A DNA stretch of 64,000 nucleotides from Lethocerus indicus (taxonomy: Eukaryota; Arthropoda; Insecta; Hemiptera; Belostomatidae). Positions 11,783-22,280 of this stretch are shown in pieces. Numbering within the stretch: the first letter of the stretch is position 1; every line of letters begins with the position of its first letter. The stretch lies in assembly GCA_019843655.1 (NCBI GenBank), contig JACDQD010000006.1, forward strand, positions 20,974,246 to 21,038,245. Direction: 5' to 3'. The notes under the pieces were generated by a model, which was not told the DNA's origin, did not search any database, and worked only from the letters and a program-made list of their open reading frames with translations. Made by a program: the position numbers and the translations under genes.

Positions 11783-12650
11783 TACGAACTATGAAGAGGC
11801 TCAGTAATGTGATAAATGGTTCCGAAACGTCATAAAGCCGTATATTTCCAATATCCTTATTACAGATATAAAAGTCAATTATGGCAAAATCACTTTTGAT
11901 TTTTGCCTAGCTTAGTTTTCGTCTGCCAAATAGGTGTTAATAAAATCTGAGAACGTTTTTACCGTAGAACGGAATTAGACGCCAAAACGTGGAGACATTT
12001 CGAGAAGTGATCCAAAAATCTTTAGATCGGCTAAACAGATCAGAATGAACGGTTAGAACGTACTTCTTTAGTGAAAAATTAGACGCTGACGAAAAAACCT
12101 CGATCCGCTGCACTTATCTGTCAACATCGCCTACTTCGTAATAATCAGTACGTATTAAAAGGGAATCGGAGTTTCCGCAGTGAGTTGTGCGTAGGGCGTA
12201 TTCTGAGTTGAATGTCTGAGTGAATTTTATCATCTGGCTTGTTTGACTCCGGTTCAGACCTATATATATAATAGCTGTCGTTCCATTAAAGTCATACTTA
12301 CGTGTAAGCACCGGCTGGACTCAATGTACCGTCTTGTTCCGTCGGCGGTACTAGTACTGCGGTATAATTGCAGTGAATACAGCACATATCATTACAGTGT
12401 ATATTCTACGGGTTTGATAACCCAGCCGTATGCACAATATGCGTAGCTACCGACATATATAGTGGAAAAGTGATAATTATATTATAGTGTACATTCAATT
12501 TTAAATTATTGTTAAAGTCTACATAATTAAGAATATATTAGAAGAATTAATTATAAGTATTTTGTAACACACATTAATATTCGGAGTATTGGGTATATTA
12601 TATGGACGATTGTTAAGATTGTATCGTATTTTTCTAGCCCAGGTGCAGTC
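11783..12650. other. AT-rich spacer
   Basis: No gene evidence. A mildly GC-richer stretch near 12310-12440 contains GGTACTAGTACTGCGG. Confidence 0.5.
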
Positions 12651-12730
12651 GATGCATCCTGTGAAGTGAAGCAATGTAACATGCATAATGCAGGCCTTAC
12701 GTACAGCGCGTCGCAGTCGTCTGTGCAGTC

Positions 12731-12790
12731 CTTGATTTAAATTCAGTGCCCCTGTAAATTGATTTATATGTCGCATTTTATCTAAAGCTA
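12731..12790. repeat. Duplicated non-coding module, copy A (12.7/13.1 kb)
   Basis: CTTGATTTAAATTCAGTGCCC, GTAAATTGATTTAT and TTATCTAAAGC occur in the same order as in the copy at 13136-13198, where they read with single substitutions. The two are about 405 bp apart. TTGATT/TTGATTTAT words resemble TALE/Hox sites. This is either a duplicated regulatory element or a repeat unit. Confidence 0.6.
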
Positions 12791-12849
12791 AAACCACCGG
12801 CACTATTGAATATTCTAGTGCACAGTCTGGAGGTCATAAAATACCCGCC

Positions 12850-12859
12850 GGGGGGGGGG
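12850..12859. repeat. G10 homopolymer
   Basis: Ten G followed by TGGAGGAAGGGGG, a candidate G-quadruplex-forming purine tract. Confidence 0.9.
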
Positions 12860-13040
12860 TGGAGGAAGGGGGTAATTATGCCGAGACCATATTGTGACTT
12901 TATCTTTGGAAACGTAGAATCGATTTATTTTAGAAAGAATACTGGGCCAATAATACGGGTAATTAATTAATTTACTTTTTCTTCTACGTAAGATTGTTAC
13001 ACTTACTTTGACCTAATGTTAATATTCATCAGTTTACAGC

Positions 13041-13070
13041 AACTACATGTGTCACGCCTCACATGTAGTT
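13041..13070. repeat. 11-bp perfect hairpin
   Basis: AACTACATGTG (13041-13051) pairs with CACATGTAGTT (13060-13070) across an 8-base loop. It lies between the two copies of the 12.7/13.1 kb module. It could be a paired ACATGTG-type binding site or the stem of an RNA. Confidence 0.75.
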
Positions 13071-13135
13071 CAGTTGTGACTCTCGTGCTGGTTCCGCGTG
13101 AACCGCAACTATTTCAGCAGCAAGTGCGAATGACA

Positions 13136-13198
13136 CTTGATTTATATTCAGTGCCCAGTATTCGTGAATTGATTTATTCGTTCGGACTTATCTGAAGC
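13136..13198. repeat. Duplicated non-coding module, copy B (12.7/13.1 kb)
   Basis: Counterpart of 12731-12790. CTTGATTTATATTCAGTGCCC, GTGAATTGATTTAT and TTATCTGAAGC are in the same order, with a few extra bases after the first block. Order conservation over three blocks argues against chance. Confidence 0.6.
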
Positions 13199-13769
13199 AG
13201 TTTCAGTACCCTGATTTGTAATATAATGGGTTGTTAACCATTCCCGTTTAACTGTAGACTACAGATCATGCCTTGATTGCGGTTTGCATTCTAATAAATT
13301 GTACTTAACATTAATACGGCAGGATATTTCACAATGATACTGAAGTAAAATGGAACAAACAGATATTTAAAACTTGTAATGAAAACCAGAATAAAAAGAG
13401 CGCCAATCTGAAATATATCCCAAGTACAGAGAGATGAAATTTGACCAGTGAATGGTCTAAATTAGATAAAAATGAATAACGAAAAAAGAAATGTTAAGTG
13501 TATATAATTTTGTATAAAGATTAGAAAGACATTTTAAGCGTCTATCCGTTATATTCCCTGGAAGGTTCCGGCATTGAAACGCTATTGCCGCTGCATCATG
13601 AATACACTTAATGTCTGGATAGTATGTTAAAACCGCATTCGCATTTGATAGCGTTTTAATTCTTGATCATTTAATCCTAGGAAAACCATAAATTATCGTA
13701 GGTACGAGTCATAATATCGTGACCTCAAATAGTTTCTTCAATAGATCGCGAAGCTGCGCAATTTTCTCG
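13199..13769. other. AT-rich spacer
   Basis: Nothing recognisable apart from scattered A/T runs. Confidence 0.5.
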
Positions 13770-14245
13770 AACGCTTCTGTTCGCTATAACGACCCCGGGG
13801 AAAAAGTAACGCCGCTCTTGATTTACGATTAGTCGGTCTCATTTGACCCATTTCGACCGGCCAATAATTAGTTAGTTTTCTTCTATCGATGCCTCGTTAA
13901 AGCATTAACTGAAAGCTGTTTGCAAGAAAGCGTTGTTAAAAGCCGGATTGCATCGTTCTTTGACTTCTGCTCATTTGGCAGGGTAAGCTTCCACTCCTAG
14001 AAATTACCGCTGCTGCCAAAGGGGAAATCTTCAATTTAAAATCCCGGTGCACCGAATTGCTTAATGCGCGAGCCCGCAAAGGAAACAACGGCACGATAAA
14101 AAAGAAAAGAGAAAAACTGAGCGGATTTCTTTTCGCAATAACAGCAACGATTCGATCTGTCGACGCGGGCCATAATGCTCCCCCGGCCGTGCTTTTTAAA
14201 GCGGTTTCGTCACGCTCCCGTATGCATTTAAACTGGAAGCTTTCA
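13770..14245. other. GC-rich island, module copy 2 of the 11.3/14.2 kb pair
   Basis: TTTAAAATCCCGGTGCACCG at 14035-14054 and TTTCGTCACGC...CGTATGCATTTAAACTGG within 14202-14243 match the island at 11.3 kb, about 18 of 21 bases in the first block. The blocks are 33 bp apart at 11.3 kb and about 147 bp apart here, with A-rich DNA inserted. Frames open on both strands across it (14057-14476 plus, 13936-14271 minus) look like by-products of composition. Confidence 0.5.
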
Positions 14246-16130
14246 GTAACCTGCAGCGACCATATTAGCACAGCCCACTATAACACGCTACTTCCCAGTA
14301 ATATATATACGTATAGTACGTGCCCTCTGATGCCCCAGATATATGGACGGTATATCCAAATAATAATAGGCGAACTCAACGAGACACGTATACCATTTTT
14401 CCTTTCAATATTAATAACATCAATCTCCAGTTATAGTGGATACGGGCATCTTACCTATCATGCAATGCCTCACTAATCTACCGGTGGAATGCTACTGACG
14501 ATATTTCGAACCCGCTATTGTTGGTACGACGCCGCACTATTCCCGAATGCCTTCTTCTTTGATACGTTCCTGCGGTCTCTCTCAGGCCACCCGTACTCCC
14601 ACAGATTACTATCGAGTATATCCCACGTTGGTATGTACAGTATTTAAAATTTTCCCAATGTTTTTTTAGTGCGAGTCATAAAAAGTGAAATTAATTTGAA
14701 CTTTCACTAGAGTTGAACATTGCGGGCGGTACGTTTATATTGCCGGGGCCGTAAATAGCTGAGTGAGAATTAATTATTTTTTGTTTGCAAATATAATTCG
14801 AATGCACAAAGCTATTCCTGTTATAAAGTTAAAATAATTTAGCCCTGTTTGTTGATAGGTACGTTCATGCCCCATCCATCATTTTCAGTCTTACGACTTC
14901 CACTCCCAAGATGTGTACATTACTTTCTAAGAAGTAATTAGTTCCCGTTGGCTGATATTTAAAGAGCCGGTGCCTTTTTGAAGCCCCCACCCTCCTGTCA
15001 TGTTTAACTTCCAAGTGAAAGCAATTACGGGATGGCCAACTGTAAATGGTAAAAATGCATTATTCCGCCATGAGTTCAGTACTTAGGCGCGGGCGTTTGT
15101 TAAGTTATGGGTTTTTAATGGCCGCGTTTAGCCGAGGGAGTTGAGATATAATATTATTTTACGATTGAGCTGTTTGAATAATTGGTCGTATATGAGTGTG
15201 AGTAACGATGGCTAGAAAGTCTGACATTGCCATTTAGAGCTCCAACTCTAGTCAAAACTGCAGCGAATTTCCGAAATGTTAGTGGGAGGTTTTGATCCTG
15301 AATTCCGATCACCCACTTCCTTCTCTCCTCATATTTTGCAGTAGAATTTGCCTGTTTATCGAAGAAATTTTTCGATTTCTCTCACCAGACATTCTCCTTT
15401 CATGAAGGATTTGATGGAGAAGGCTAAAATTTATTCTGACCTCCATAGATACACATCCGATACACGTAAATAAGCCACTCGATGTCGTAACGATATGCAC
15501 GGCCTTCTAATAATACAAGAATATATAAATAACGCTAGATCAAAACATGAAAACAACCACAATAATAATACATAAAACGTATAAATATATTTCATTTATG
15601 TAAATAAAGCTTTGTACAGAAAATCGTGTTAATAAACACTCAGTTATGAATATGGAGTGAATATTATTGAGCGTGGACTCACTTTCGCCAATGTGATTCT
15701 AGGAGGTTGCACGATTTTCGCAATACTGAATATGTCTTCATCGTCCAAGGCACAGGGTAAGTCTGGGTAAACCGTTGAACGAGGCCACTACCCACATGCT
15801 GACCCGATTACCACTTTCTTCACTGTCCGGTGTCTCTTCGCACGGTGAAGATCCGTCGAATATTTCACGTACCGAAGCGAGAGAAATTCAGACAGTGGCG
15901 GCCGGATAAATAATAGAACTGCGGGATTTATAAAACTTCAATTTATTTTCGGTGCGATAGAATCCCTGTCAGCTTTTTATAGACCAGTTTACCTTCCCAG
16001 TAGTGTAATTTCCAAAAATTAGTTAGGCCCACACCAAATAATATACGTTAAGATTAATCTTAAACCGTTTGATCTGTACATCTCAATTCTGATGACTTCG
16101 GAGGGAAATTGAATGAGGTTCATTTTTAAA
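14246..16130. other. AT-rich spacer
   Basis: Small CpG patches near 14720-14750 and 15060-15140. Nothing is supported as a gene, RNA or repeat. Confidence 0.45.
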
Positions 16131-16700
16131 TCAAATAAATCGGCCCCATCAAACGGAGAAATTGCCGTATGGCCATTTTCTTATATTGGATTAATAAGGG
16201 AGGGACGAAACAAAGGTAGATTTTACAGTGTAAACGCCGTTAGACCGTTTTGAAGTGTCCCGGCATTGGGCGGCTAATGGTGGAGGCCGGATGGGCGGAC
16301 GGACCAGCAATAAGAGCACAGTACCGGGGCCTCTTGTGGGCGTTTTAATACGGCCCGTTCGTTATTAATGGTCGGTGGGAGGGGGGGGGGAGGGTCCCCC
16401 TTGGGGCCGCTACCAGCCTGTGAAACAACAAGGAGCCGGGGCCCCTGATAAATGCAATCTTGTCACGGCCCAAAACTCTTCCATCAATTTTCCCGTCCAG
16501 GCTTATACCCCTTATTAGACCGCGGGCCTCCTTTTCGCATCTCCGCCAATGATTGCGGGCCCCCCCCCCTCGCCACCCTCGCCCTATCTCACCGGCCCTT
16601 TAATATATCTGACATGAAGCGGCGATATAGAGATATCCGGACCAGGACCCCGACTAATACCATCCTGCGCGACATCAATCACAGCGGTTAACTTGAAATT
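16131..16700. other. GC-rich island with G10 and C-runs
   Basis: Contains GGCGGCTAATGG, GGGCGTTTTAATACGGCCC and GTTATTAATGG next to a G10 run (16381-16390) and a C-run near 16561. At 16498-16514 it carries CAGGCTTATACCCCTTA, which recurs with one change at 42104-42120. I infer a regulatory island; there is no coding evidence. Confidence 0.45.
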
Positions 16701-17113
16701 TGCATGGAGGAAAATTCAAACGCGCAGTATAGCATGAAATACACGTATCGCAACTATCCTAGTGGAGGCCTAGTATTTTTAAAAGATAGAGATTATTACT
16801 ACAAAGCGGTTTCCCAACAGTTGGTTCTGGAACTGTAATAAAAAATAAAGTACATCGGTGTAATGAAATATCACGTAATGTCAGAAACAAATCCACGGTT
16901 TTAGTTTCTAAACGGTTTCAGTACACAATATACTTAATCGCATTTCTACTGACAATACATAGTTGGACAAGAGTGTTTCGGATCGGACATGAAAATGCCT
17001 CAGAAATATGGCCGATACCCAACAACTACAACTGGAAGTTTGTTATATAAAACGAAAACAAAATTATATAATATACGAATGTACGTTATATAAAATTGTG
17101 AAATTGTCCTTGG

Positions 17114-17164
17114 TTGAAATTTGCATATAACAAACCGGACAGGTTAATAAACACTGCAACGTCC
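17114..17164. repeat. Octamer module a (of three)
   Basis: GAAATTTGCATATAACAAAC, then CCGGAC, then GTTAATAAACACTGCAAC and CCTC. The same order recurs at 17467-17518 and 17700-17753. ATTTGCAT (17119-17126) is the POU-domain octamer; AACAAA and AATAAA resemble Sox and Hox/Cdx sites. Confidence 0.6.
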
Positions 17165-17466
17165 TCTAAATAATTCATGTCGCGTTCTTCTGTGCTGTAT
17201 TCGCTCAATTTCTCATTGTCAGTGACCTTACGTGCTGTCTTCAATATAAGGTCGCGGGAATATTGCAAAACTTGAAAACATTAATGACTTCATCAATCGA
17301 TTTAACATTACGGTCGTGCGAATAAAACGTCCGTGAGGACGGATTTCTGATACAATTTCTTGCGAAAACAAGAAGAAAACCCTAAGTGGAACGGGTCGCA
17401 CACTAAATAAAATTATGTAGAATAATTCTAAGTAAAAGTAAATTGCAAATTTGTCAATACCAGTCG

Positions 17467-17518
17467 GGTGAGATTTGCATAAGCGAACATAACCGGTTAA
17501 TAAATATTGAAATGGCCT
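17467..17518. repeat. Octamer module b (of three)
   Basis: GAGATTTGCATAAGCGAAC, then AACCGGTTAATAAATATTG and GGCCTT. The octamer at 17473-17480 lies 354 bp after that of module a. Confidence 0.6.
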
Positions 17519-17699
17519 TAGTGACAACAGTAACGAAATTCTCTTCGCGATTGACGCGAAAATATCTAGAAACCTTTCTGTCGTGTGCGCAAAAACAGAT
17601 AATCTGACTACAGTTAGAATTAATAACACAGAATTGAACGTAACTAAAAATTAATTCGCAAAAAAATAAATGATAAAGAATTGGGCGACACTGTGTTCA

Positions 17700-17753
17700 G
17701 TAGATATTTGCATACAGCAAAACCAGTCCGGGCAATAAATAACGCCAAAACCT
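17700..17753. repeat. Octamer module c (of three)
   Basis: GATATTTGCATACAGCAAAAC, then GTCCGGGCAATAAATAACG and AACCTC. The octamer at 17706-17713 lies 233 bp after that of module b. The irregular spacing argues against a simple tandem satellite. Confidence 0.6.
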
Positions 17754-17880
17754 CCGCCCAATTCATATTTCGTTTCACACATTATATTATTAGTCTATGT
17801 TCAATTTTCCGAGTTCGGTTGATCGTTGTTCAGTCCGTTTTCGGCTGCACCGTTTCAAATGTGGTGCTCCGCACTTCTCA

Positions 17881-18310
17881 AAATTGACCGGAATCGGGGA
17901 TTCGGTAAATCGGGACCCGCGGAATAACGAAGAGCCCCGCTGTTTAAATTATTGCCGCGGTTCAAGGACCGGCAATTAATTCCTGATATATTGAAATTCA
18001 AAACTCAGCCGTTGAATTATGCACTAAACTCCTACACTCGGACGGAGACCGGTAAACGAGTCGCCCAGTTGTACGTTGCCGGCCGACCCATTAAGCGGAC
18101 GCAAAACAAATACACCTTTTAATTGACATTTGTTTTGCGCCTTTTTTTGCGCCCCGTTGAAGAAAAAAGGAATTTATTATTCGAGACTGAATTCAGGCTA
18201 CGGGTAAAGTAGCCGGAGGAACGCGATCGCCTTAACCAAGTTTTCCTTAGCGGACTGATATTAAAACCTGCCGTACGCAATTTCTTCGTTGGCTTTTTTC
18301 CTGGGGTACC
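17881..18310. other. CpG-rich island with Fox-type inverted repeat
   Basis: Includes GGGACCCGCGG, TGCCGCGGTT and the long inverted repeat at 18100-18139, followed by TTTTTTTGCGCCCC. No coding evidence. Confidence 0.45.
18100..18139. promoter_or_regulatory. 12-bp inverted repeat with forkhead-like sites
   Basis: CGCAAAACAAAT (18100-18111) and ATTTGTTTTGCG (18128-18139) pair perfectly across 16 bases that include TTTTAATTGAC. Each arm contains a forkhead-type word (AAAACAAAT). It could be a paired protein-binding site or form a cruciform. Confidence 0.55.
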
Positions 18311-19540
18311 TCGTTTAGATTATCGCAGAATAACAATAAAGTTTAAATATGAGCCATAAAAGAAGATTTCTTCCTTATTTTTCACCATCCTTAATGCTCC
18401 CTGGTATGTTTCTAACCAAACAATCCATAATGACCTCAACATACCAACAGTCGACGAAGTCGCAAAATTACGCTTCCTTAAATTCCACTCCCGCCTCTCT
18501 CCACATGCAAATCCACTCGTTCAGTCCCTTTCCTCTGTTACCCATCCATTATCGACCCCCGCGTCGGTTTAAACGCCAGGCCAGTGACAGACCTACAGAC
18601 CTTCTGTAGGCCGGATACAGGTCAAAAGTACCATCACAGGATGGCGTCTTTTTTCAAGCGAAGTAAGTCAAACCAGTCAAACAACCGCCATTGTACCTAT
18701 AACTAGCAATAGTTGATTGTACAAAAAAAAATGTTAAAAAAACCTTATTTTTCAGAGATAAAACACTCGGCCGAGATTATTATCCCGGATAGTTGAAAAA
18801 TCATGTTTTTCTGATTATATATATTTGAAAAACAGATTAAACATTTCCTAAACTATTCTAGGCAATTTTTCAATCAATCTGGAATTTAAATTTTCGTACA
18901 GAATTAATTTTCCGAAAACTTTTCTTAAAACAAAAGGTATTATTATTCGTGAAGTGACCGTACTAGTACTAGTGGAGGTCTAGTACTATAGCGGTGTACC
19001 CGATGAGGCCGCGACCCGCCCATTCGGTGTGAATAATGATGCTCCCCCAGTATGTCGGCTTCATTGATTCATTTGACCGGGCCATGTCCAATCATCGGAA
19101 GGGACAATCGGCACGTGCCGTTTGCCATCCGTCTCACATTCAATAATCTCCGATTTGATATACTCTGCCGGTACGGTATCTCGAAGGGGATAAAGTATCT
19201 CGAAGGGTTTTATTGAGGGTAGGGGACCGGAGACAACTTTCAACGCTTTTCCCGCTGTCGGACTCACCTACCGGCAATCATCCGAAGCGGCAGAGAGGCC
19301 TCGTGAAAGTCCTCCTAATGGCTGTTACTGCTTTATGACCGGGAACCGTTACGACCCGTGTTTACCCACCCACCCTCCGGCCAAGTCCGCCAATCTCGCC
19401 AGTTTCATAAGACCGATGAAATTCTGCCAGATTTGATGGTCTGCACTTTTTACGGCTATTTAATTTTGACACAATATAAACACAGTGAAACTATATCTTT
19501 TTAGTTTAACATACCTGTTTTGTAGTCTGCAAGGGGTTGG
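18311..19540. other. Spacer then GC island (18990-19440)
   Basis: AT-rich DNA with a run TACTAGTACTAGTGG near 18961, then an island with GAGGCCGCGACCCGCC and many ATCGG/CCGG words. A 68-codon minus frame (19061-19267) has no known motif. Nothing else is supported. Confidence 0.4.
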
Positions 19541-19543
19541 AAT

Positions 19544-19636
19544 ACCGGTTTCGGCTGCTCGCCATCTTCAGTAGCGGTGTTAGTCACTATTGGTACTTTG
19601 GATGTCTTTCGGGCATCCTCGCTGCACAGTCACTGT
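19544..19636 (-). mobile_element. Hammerhead-like repeat copy ending at the cleavage position
   Basis: Matches copy 11691-11782 closely (CCGGTTTCGGCTGCTCGCC, then TCTTCAGTAG, then TTAGTCACTATTGG). Read on the minus strand it has CGCTA, CTGAAGA, GGC/GCC and GAAACCGGT. Homology then stops exactly where the ribozyme would cut, and unrelated DNA follows. It forms the left arm of an inverted pair with 19742-19831. Confidence 0.65.
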
Positions 19637-19741
19637 CAATTGTACTGTGGTGGTTGTCTGATTGTGTTTTGGGGGGCCGCTAGTTAATCGGTGCAAGTGC
19701 ACCCAACCAACTTCAGTTAAGTAGACGTCCGCACCACCCTC

Positions 19742-19831
19742 ACTAACACCGCTACTGAAGATGGCGAACAGCCGAAACCGGTCTAGCGAAAGACCAAACC
19801 GGCGAGAGGAGACAGAAACGCACGAAATCTA
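19742..19831 (+). mobile_element. Hammerhead-like repeat copy, inverted relative to its neighbour
   Basis: About 90 bp matching the reverse complement of 11641-11727, including downstream words GACCAAACCGGCGAGAGGAG and CAGAAAC. Its first 39 bases (19743-19781) pair with 19545-19583 with one mismatch. The head-to-head pair is separated by 159 bp containing GGGGGGCCGCTAG and GTGCAAGTGCACC. No open reading frame is present, so it is non-autonomous. Confidence 0.65.
19750..19788 (+). ncRNA. Hammerhead-ribozyme-like motif
   Basis: Stem I CGCTA (19750-19754) pairs with TAGCG (19784-19788). Core CTGAAGA (19755-19761) fits the hammerhead CUGANGA. Stem II GGC (19763-19765) and GCC (19771-19773) enclose GAACA. 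GAAA (19774-19777) is followed by CC, then GGTC with the expected cut after C at 19783. Two departures from the textbook form: one extra T (19762) between the core and stem II, and a stem III of only ACC/GGT with no loop, which could pair only between two molecules. Short-stem, dimer-prone hammerheads are known from Penelope-like elements. Activity is unproven. Confidence 0.5.
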
Positions 19832-20080
19832 TGGTATGTCTTTTTAGAATTGTTACAGTCTATGAATGAAACCCTTTTGTATTGACATACTTTATTCAGA
19901 GGAACACAAGACTTAACAGAACTGGTTTTGTCACTAGAGACTCATTCAGTTTCTCGGTTTATATAGAGCACTCAAATTATCTCAAGATTTTCCCTTTACA
20001 CGTATCAAAATCGGAATTCCAGGAAATCATCTATAGAGCGATCAAAACGGAAGCCGTTTGCAGAATGTTGAACAGGACGG
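19832..20080. other. AT-rich spacer
   Basis: Open in one plus frame (19882-20136) with no recognisable motif. Not called as a gene. Confidence 0.4.
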
Positions 20081-21010
20081 ATATGATCGGATGTCAAGAA
20101 ACGGGCAGTGTTCGTAGGCCGTGGACTTGCTGGTGAGGGGCGGAGGGGGTTCCGCACAAGGGCCCTATCGGACCCGCACAAATCACCGGGTAAATTGGCG
20201 CTCGGCGCAAACGGTAAGACAACAGGTTGGGGAACGGTAAAATTGAATTTAACGCTAGCGGGAGCCGCCCGCCCGGCCCTAACTCACCGCCGAGGCTATT
20301 ATTTTAAAGCGACAAAATAATAATCATTCCCCTCCTCTTTCTCTCCTTCCTTTCTCATTCTTCTCGCTCTCTTTTTCTCCCACTCCCTACCGTCCGGACA
20401 ACAATCTCAATCGTTGCCCGGTTGCACGGATTTATGTCTGACCGTAATTCACTCTGCGGTGGGGAGCGAGGGCGATCTCGCGGATCCGCGGGAAATCTGA
20501 TTTACAACTCGGCCAATAAGCCGCATGATCGATCGAACGCGCCCCGGCGAAGACGGTGTCAAGAGATAAGTTAATTATGCAAATTATCGGCCGTTGGATT
20601 GAGCCGGGAGGAAATAAACACTTGAAAGTGAAGGAGGGAATGGAGGGAGGGGGGGGAGTGATGGAGGAAAAAAAGAACCTTCTCATTGCGTAAAACTTTA
20701 TTGGGAGGCCCGCGGGGCCAGGCGCTCAAATAAATTTTATTCTCCTTTCGTTCTCAGCCTTTTATTTTGCTTCGTCCCCCCGGCTCGATTCGCATTATGA
20801 ATGTGACGAAGTGAGTTATTAACCAATTAACGCTGCGAAGTTTTCCCGATCCTTCCCCACTCCCACCCAAAGCTCTGACTACCGTGCTGACCGTCTGCAC
20901 GTTTCCCGTTGACGACCGGGCAGTAAAACCGTACCTGCACGGGACCAAGTACTACCTGCATCGTCATGGGAAAATCTACGTATGCACCGCCTCACCCACC
21001 TGTCGAGAAA
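20081..21010. other. GC-rich island with purine/pyrimidine tracts
   Basis: Dense CpG DNA: GGGCCCTATCGG, GCGCTCGGCGCAAACGG, CGCGGATCCGCGG. Homeodomain-like GTTAATTATGCAAATTATC (octamer near 20577) is followed by a GGAGGGAATGGAGGGAGG tract (about 20630-20665). A C/T-only-like tract runs from about 20328 to 20390. Frames here have no domain. I infer a regulatory island. Confidence 0.45.
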
Positions 21011-22280
21011 TTAACGTGGGTAAATTACCCACACTCCTCCTCATCCTTTTCACCTAATATACCATATGTGCGCAGTACACGTCTATGAATCTGAAATTAC
21101 TACTAACTGAATAATATTCAGCGCTTTAAGAAGTCTAGCAGGGGACTGAATAAGAGTGAGAACAGAGAAAATCAATCGAGCAGTAGTATTTGTTACACAA
21201 ACGATCCTTTCGTTTGAATGATGATTTCCTGAGATGATAATCTGACTAAACGATCTACAGAATTGTTTCCATTGTTTAAGGTATCTAACGAGTCGTTAAC
21301 TAAATTGTATTTGGCGTACAAGGAAAATTCATAGTTACCCGATTAGCCTCCGCTATCGTACATTCGTATAAATGTAAATATATATGCAAATCCCCTATCT
21401 GGCGATACCCCAGTTATGAATATTTATGGGAATAAGTATGTTATTAATTCCTAATTCACAAATCTGTATCGGTACGTAGGCGACAAAAACCATTGTCCGC
21501 GATAAAACGTTATCTAGATTCAATAGATTTGCCTATTTAGATTTGTCGATGCAAATAAACAGTCTAGTAGGACAATGAAATAAAGGCGGGGTGTGGACAG
21601 GAAAGAATAAATTGAAACGTTCAAAGAGGTGGAACAAAACGTGCCGGATATTTAGGGAGAGTCGTGTAAAATATATCGCTAGTTTTACTGCCGCTACGGA
21701 CGTCGTAAAGAGAAGCAAGGTCAGAGGATCGCTATTGTTGCATTATTAACTGAGTCCAAATAGTGACTGCTGATTTAATGGATTTTTCATATTCCTAAAC
21801 ACTTCATTTACATACTTAAACAATTTTCGGTTTTTCTTGTTACTTGACCGTTACTTCATTTTCCGTTTTCCGTTCATTAAAAAAGTGTTCGAAAATAGAA
21901 TGCAAGAATCAAATGTTAAACGTGATAGTTAAGTGTTGTAACCATCGGATTCAGCGCTATCAGTGTATTCATTACTTTATTTATGACTTCCGATGATGAA
22001 GTATTGGCATTAAAACCTTGAGAAATTACGAAATAAACACAGGATAATTTTTCATTGCGCAAAGACATTTTGTGAATGTAACATCAACAGAAATATTAAA
22101 TTGCATTTCATCAGAACCATTTGAATTGCTGAAAAATAGTTTAAAATGATTGAAAAGTAATAATAATAATAAAAACTATAACAATAGTTTATACTGTTTG
22201 TCCTCCACACATGAATTTAAAACTAAGATGCTACTAGGAGTAGCTACACAAAAACCAAAACGGTGAACAATGAATAGTTA
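21011..22280. other. AT-rich spacer
   Basis: Contains a TATATGCAAAT octamer near 21382 and nothing else I can support. Confidence 0.5.

Larger units (their letters stand above)
16701..17880. other. AT-rich stretch holding three octamer modules
   Basis: Besides the three modules listed separately, it holds CTAGTGGAGGCCTAGTA near 16761, which recurs near 18968 with one base changed, and an additional ATTTGCAT at about 16699. No gene. Confidence 0.4.

Noticed and set aside
17114..17753. Octamers as distal elements of snRNA gene promoters
   Set aside because: No recognisable snRNA body or proximal element follows any of the three modules.
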